From assembly GCF_903643065.1 (NCBI RefSeq), contig NZ_CAHJWX010000072.1, forward strand, positions 1-7,595: DNA of 7,595 nucleotides, read 5' to 3'. The notes below the pieces were generated by a model. That model ran no database searches. It was not told the origin of the DNA and saw only the letters and a program-made list of their open reading frames with translations. The translations under genes and the position numbers were made by a program. This document shows positions 5,168-7,595 of this stretch, piece after piece; within the stretch, counting starts at the first letter, position 1, and each line of letters begins with the position of its first letter. This DNA comes from Sphingomonas bacterium. Lineage in GTDB: Bacteria > Pseudomonadota > Alphaproteobacteria > Sphingomonadales > Sphingomonadaceae.

Positions 5168-7509
5168 GCGGCTTCCTCTTGCGGCGCCATGTTGTGGCCG
5201 AGCAGGCGCAGCACCTCCTCCGCCGCCTGGATCAGGTTGGTGCCGGGACCGAAGATCGCCTGCACGCCCGCGTCGCGTAGCGCTTGATAATCCTGCGCGG
5301 GGATGACGCCGCCGCAGATCACCTTGATGTCGGCGCGCCCCGCCTCGCGCAGATGGCCGATCAGTTCGGGGATCAGCGTCTTGTGCCCCGCCGCGAGGCT
5401 CGACGCGCCGACCACGTCCACATCCTTCTCCAGCGCCAGCCTCGCCGCCTCGGCGGGCGTCTGGAACAGCGGGCCGGGCACGATCTCGAATCCCAGGTCG
5501 CCGAACATGCTCGACACCAGATTGGCGCCCCGATCGTGCCCGTCCTGCCCCATCTTGGCGACCAGCATCCGGGGTTTGCGGCCCAGCCGGCGCTCGGTGG
5601 AGGCGACGCCGTCCTCCAGCCGCGTCCAGCGCGCGTCGCCTTCATAGGCGCCGCCATAGATGCCGCTGACCGGCGTCGGCTGCGTCCCATAGCGTCCGAA
5701 CACGTCTTCCATCGCACCGCTGATCTCGCCCAGCGTGGCGCGGGCGCGGGCGGCGGCGACGGCGAGGGCGAGGAGATTGGTTTGCGGTCCTCCCCGGGAC
5801 GGGGAGGTGGCGACCGCGTCAGCGGCTGACGGAGGGGGTCCGGCATCGAACGCACCGCCCGGGATTGAGCCCCCTCCACCACCGGGCTGCGCCCGGCGGT
5901 CCCCCTCCCCGTCCCGGGGAGGATTTGCCCGCGCCCCCTCGCGCAGCGCGTCCAGCGCCGCCCGGCACGCCGCCTCGTCGCGGCTGGCCTTGACCGAAGC
6001 GATCCGGCGCACCTGCGCCTCGCGCACCGCGTGATTGTCGATGTCGAGCGTCTCGATCGGGTCCTCGCCTTCCTTGCGGTAGCGGTTGACGCCGACGATC
6101 ACGTCCTCCGCCCGGTCGACGCGCGCCTGGCGCGCGGCGGCGGCCTCCTCGATCATCGCCTTGGGCCAGCCGGCGGCGACCGCCTTGGCCATGCCGCCCT
6201 CCGCCTGCACCCGCTCGATGATCGCCCAGGCGCCATCGACCAGGCTCTGCGTCAGGCTCTCGACATAATAGCTGCCGCCGAGCGGATCGACGACGTTGCA
6301 CATGCCGGTCTCCTCCTGGAGCACTAGCTGGGTGTTGCGCGCGATGCGCGCGGAGAAGTCGGTGGGCAACGCGATCGCCTCGTCCAGCGCGTTGGTGTGG
6401 AGCGATTGCGTGCCGCCCAGCATCGCCGCCATCGCCTCGATCGTGGTGCGCATGACGTTGTTGTACGGGTCCTGCTCGGTCAGCGACACGCCGCTGGTCT
6501 GGCAGTGGGTGCGCAGCATCTTGGAGCGCTCGTCGTGCGCGCCCAGCTGCGTCATCGCGCGATGCCACAGCACCCGCGCCGCGCGCAGCTTGGCGACCTC
6601 CATGAAGAAGTTCATGCCGATCGCGAAGAAGAACGACAGCCGCCCGGCGAACCGATCGATGTCCAGCCCCGACGCGACCCCGTATCGCACGTAATCCATG
6701 CCGTCGGCGATCGTGAACGCCAGCTCGTGGAGCTGCGTCGCGCCGGCCTCCTGCATGTGATAGCCCGAGATCGAGATGCTGTTGAACTTGGGCATCTCGC
6801 GCGACGTGTAGCCGAAGATGTCGGAGATGATCCGCATGCTCGGCTCGGGCGGGTAGATATAGGTGTTGCGGACCATGAACTCCTTGAGGATGTCGTTCTG
6901 GATCGTCCCGTCGAGTTGCGCGCGCGGCACCCCCTGCTCCTCGCCGGCGACGATGAAGAAGGCGAGGATCGGGATCACCGCGCCGTTCATCGTCATCGAA
7001 ACCGACATCTGATCGAGCGGGATGCCGTCGAACAGGATTTTCATGTCCTCGACCGAGTCGATCGCGACGCCTGCCTTGCCGACATCGCCCGTGACGCGGG
7101 GATGGTCGCTGTCGTAACCGCGATGGGTGGCGAGATCGAAGGCGACGCTCAGCCCCTTCTGCCCGGCGGCAAGATTGCGGCGATAGAACGCGTTGGACGC
7201 CTCGGCGGTGGAGAAGCCCGCATATTGGCGGATCGTCCACGGCCGGCCGGCATACATCGACGCACGCACGCCGCGCGTGAACGGCGCGAAGCCGGGCAGG
7301 CCGGGGTCGGCCGACACGTCGGCGGCGGTGTAGAGCGGCTTGACCGCGATCCCCTCCGGTGTGTGCCAGGTCAGGTCGCGGCCCTTGACCTCCTTGCCGG
7401 CGAGCACCTGCCATTTGGCGAGCGTCGGGTGATCGGAGGGCTCGGGCAGGTCGCGCGGCTTGGGGGCGCTGCCGGCGTCCTCGCCCGTATTCTGCTCGAT
7501 CGTCGCCAT
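5164..7509 (-). CDS. scpA: Methylmalonyl-CoA mutase (B12-dependent)
   Basis: 781 residues. It isomerises methylmalonyl-CoA to succinyl-CoA with adenosylcobalamin, the last step of propionyl-CoA breakdown. The N-terminal substrate-binding barrel (about 40-525) has [13 protein letters not shown] (Tyr96), Gln204, Arg214 and [10 protein letters not shown] (Tyr250, His251). These sit 7 residues later than the Propionibacterium enzyme's Tyr89, Gln197, Arg207, Tyr243 and His244 as I recall them. The C-terminal B12 domain (about 645-770) has [10 protein letters not shown] with Lys652, Asp656 and the cobalt ligand His658, then GASSLAAGH and ICGGVIP. In that domain the offset to the same reference is 48, so about 41 net residues are extra between the domains. 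They coincide with a palindromic repeat at residues 529-574. Both halves are in one chain, so no separate small subunit is needed. The start overlaps the upstream crotonase stop as TAATG, and the end overlaps bioB as ATGA. Confidence 0.97.
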   Translation of the reverse strand: MATIEQNTGEDAGSAPKPRDLPEPSDHPTLAKWQVLAGKEVKGRDLTWHTPEGIAVKPLYTAADVSADPGLPGFAPFTRGVRASMYAGRPWTIRQYAGFSTAEASNAFYRRNLAAGQKGLSVAFDLATHRGYDSDHPRVTGDVGKAGVAIDSVEDMKILFDGIPLDQMSVSMTMNGAVIPILAFFIVAGEEQGVPRAQLDGTIQNDILKEFMVRNTYIYPPEPSMRIISDIFGYTSREMPKFNSISISGYHMQEAGATQLHELAFTIADGMDYVRYGVASGLDIDRFAGRLSFFFAIGMNFFMEVAKLRAARVLWHRAMTQLGAHDERSKMLRTHCQTSGVSLTEQDPYNNVMRTTIEAMAAMLGGTQSLHTNALDEAIALPTDFSARIARNTQLVLQEETGMCNVVDPLGGSYYVESLTQSLVDGAWAIIERVQAEGGMAKAVAAGWPKAMIEEAAAARQARVDRAEDVIVGVNRYRKEGEDPIETLDIDNHAVREAQVRRIASVKASRDEAACRAALDALREGARANPPRDGEGDRRAQPGGGGGSIPGGAFDAGPPPSAADAVATSPSRGGPQTNLLALAVAAARARATLGEISGAMEDVFGRYGTQPTPVSGIYGGAYEGDARWTRLEDGVASTERRLGRKPRMLVAKMGQDGHDRGANLVSSMFGDLGFEIVPGPLFQTPAEAARLALEKDVDVVGASSLAAGHKTLIPELIGHLREAGRADIKVICGGVIPAQDYQALRDAGVQAIFGPGTNLIQAAEEVLRLLGHNMAPQEEAA
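5172..5177 (-). promoter_or_regulatory. Ribosome-binding site for bioB
   Basis: AGGAAG on the minus strand, 4 bases before the ATG at 5167 and inside the last codons of the mutase gene. It supports the longer BioB start that includes the repeat-encoded N-terminus. Confidence 0.6.
5788..5923. repeat. Nested palindromic repeat translated in frame in the mutase linker
   Basis: The outer arms 5788-5807 and 5904-5923 are perfect 20-base inverted repeats. Each arm is itself a hairpin with 7-base stems: 5789-5795 with 5801-5807, and 5904-5910 with 5916-5922. A further perfect 8-base pair, 5831-5838 and 5870-5877, lies inside. The whole could fold like a cloverleaf. It encodes mutase residues 529-574, a Gly/Pro/Arg-rich stretch unlike the family, between the barrel and the B12 domain. 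The frame stays open throughout. Confidence 0.88.
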
Positions 7510-7595
7510 TATGCTCCTCTGAACCGGGCCTTGCGCTTCTGCAAGAAGGCGGCGGCGCCTTCGATGGCATCGCCACTGTCGCCGGCGACGCGCTG
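7509..7595 (-). CDS. Enoyl-CoA hydratase/isomerase (crotonase) family, C-terminal end only
   Basis: Only the last 28 residues are in the window; the rest lies beyond base 7595. They read [20 protein letters not shown] before a TAA stop, matching the usual crotonase tail (EG-x-x-AF-L-x-KR-x-P-x-F-x-G). Members hydrate or isomerise enoyl-CoA thioesters in fatty-acid or branched-chain breakdown, which feeds propionyl-CoA to the downstream enzymes. The stop shares its last base with the mutase ATG (TAATG), so the two are in one operon and probably coupled. The exact substrate cannot be judged from the tail. Confidence 0.82.
   Translation of the reverse strand, partial: QRVAGDSGDAIEGAAAFLQKRKARFRGA
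7514..7518 (-). promoter_or_regulatory. Ribosome-binding site for the mutase
   Basis: AGGAG on the minus strand, within AGAGGAG, 4 bases before the ATG at 7509. It lies in the last codons of the crotonase gene and supports this start. Confidence 0.7.

Noticed and set aside
3254..5287. A 677-codon open frame on the plus strand
   Set aside because: Antisense shadow of bioB and the DUF genes, low-complexity Arg/Ala-rich product, no motif.
5819..7576. A 585-codon open frame on the minus strand overlapping the mutase
   Set aside because: It is another frame of the mutase gene, Arg-rich and without family motifs, whereas the mutase frame has all catalytic residues.
1..7595. tRNA, rRNA, CRISPR array, transposase or integrase
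   Set aside because: No cloverleaf with tRNA signature bases, no regularly spaced repeats, and no recombinase motifs were seen. The cloverleaf-like fold at 5788-5923 is made of G/C-rich palindromes inside the mutase gene.

Overview
The window looks like alphaproteobacterial chromosome, most likely from the Sphingomonadales (Sphingomonas or a close relative). Base composition is high in GC (about two thirds in the metabolic genes). Several in-frame or intergenic palindromic sequences encode peptide signatures ([20 protein letters not shown]) that I associate with repeats scattered through sphingomonad genomes. The lineage is inferred from protein style and repeats, not from a marker gene. Every gene I can support is on the minus strand, so transcription runs from high to low coordinates.

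Operon layout, in transcription order: the 3' end of an enoyl-CoA hydratase/isomerase (7595-7509), methylmalonyl-CoA mutase (7509-5164), biotin synthase bioB (5167-4067), a frameshifted DUF4160 gene (4067-3851), a DUF2442 gene (3854-3588), a duplicated 3' fragment of bioB (3588-3445), an unrecognised 131-residue ORF (3452-3057) and the biotin-carrying alpha subunit of propionyl-CoA carboxylase, pccA (3057-967). Each of these genes or remnants overlaps the next by 1 to 8 bases, which points to one translationally coupled polycistronic unit. After a 153-base gap with a nested hairpin repeat comes a separate gene for a NodT-type outer-membrane efflux lipoprotein (813 to beyond base 1).

How the genes work together: PccA (with a beta subunit not in the window) carboxylates propionyl-CoA to methylmalonyl-CoA. 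The mutase isomerises this to succinyl-CoA for the TCA cycle. BioB makes the biotin that must be attached to PccA Lys662. The crotonase fits upstream beta-oxidation of odd-chain or branched acyl chains.

Two features go beyond ordinary metabolism. First, all three large catabolic genes carry a palindromic repeat translated in frame: in the linker of the mutase, at the N-terminus of BioB, and after the biotin carboxylase core of PccA. Second, a small DUF4160/DUF2442 cassette lies between the intact bioB 3' end and a second, about 88 % identical copy of that 3' end. A lower-GC ORF of unknown function follows. This makes the bioB-pccA junction look like an insertion site for small cargo genes.
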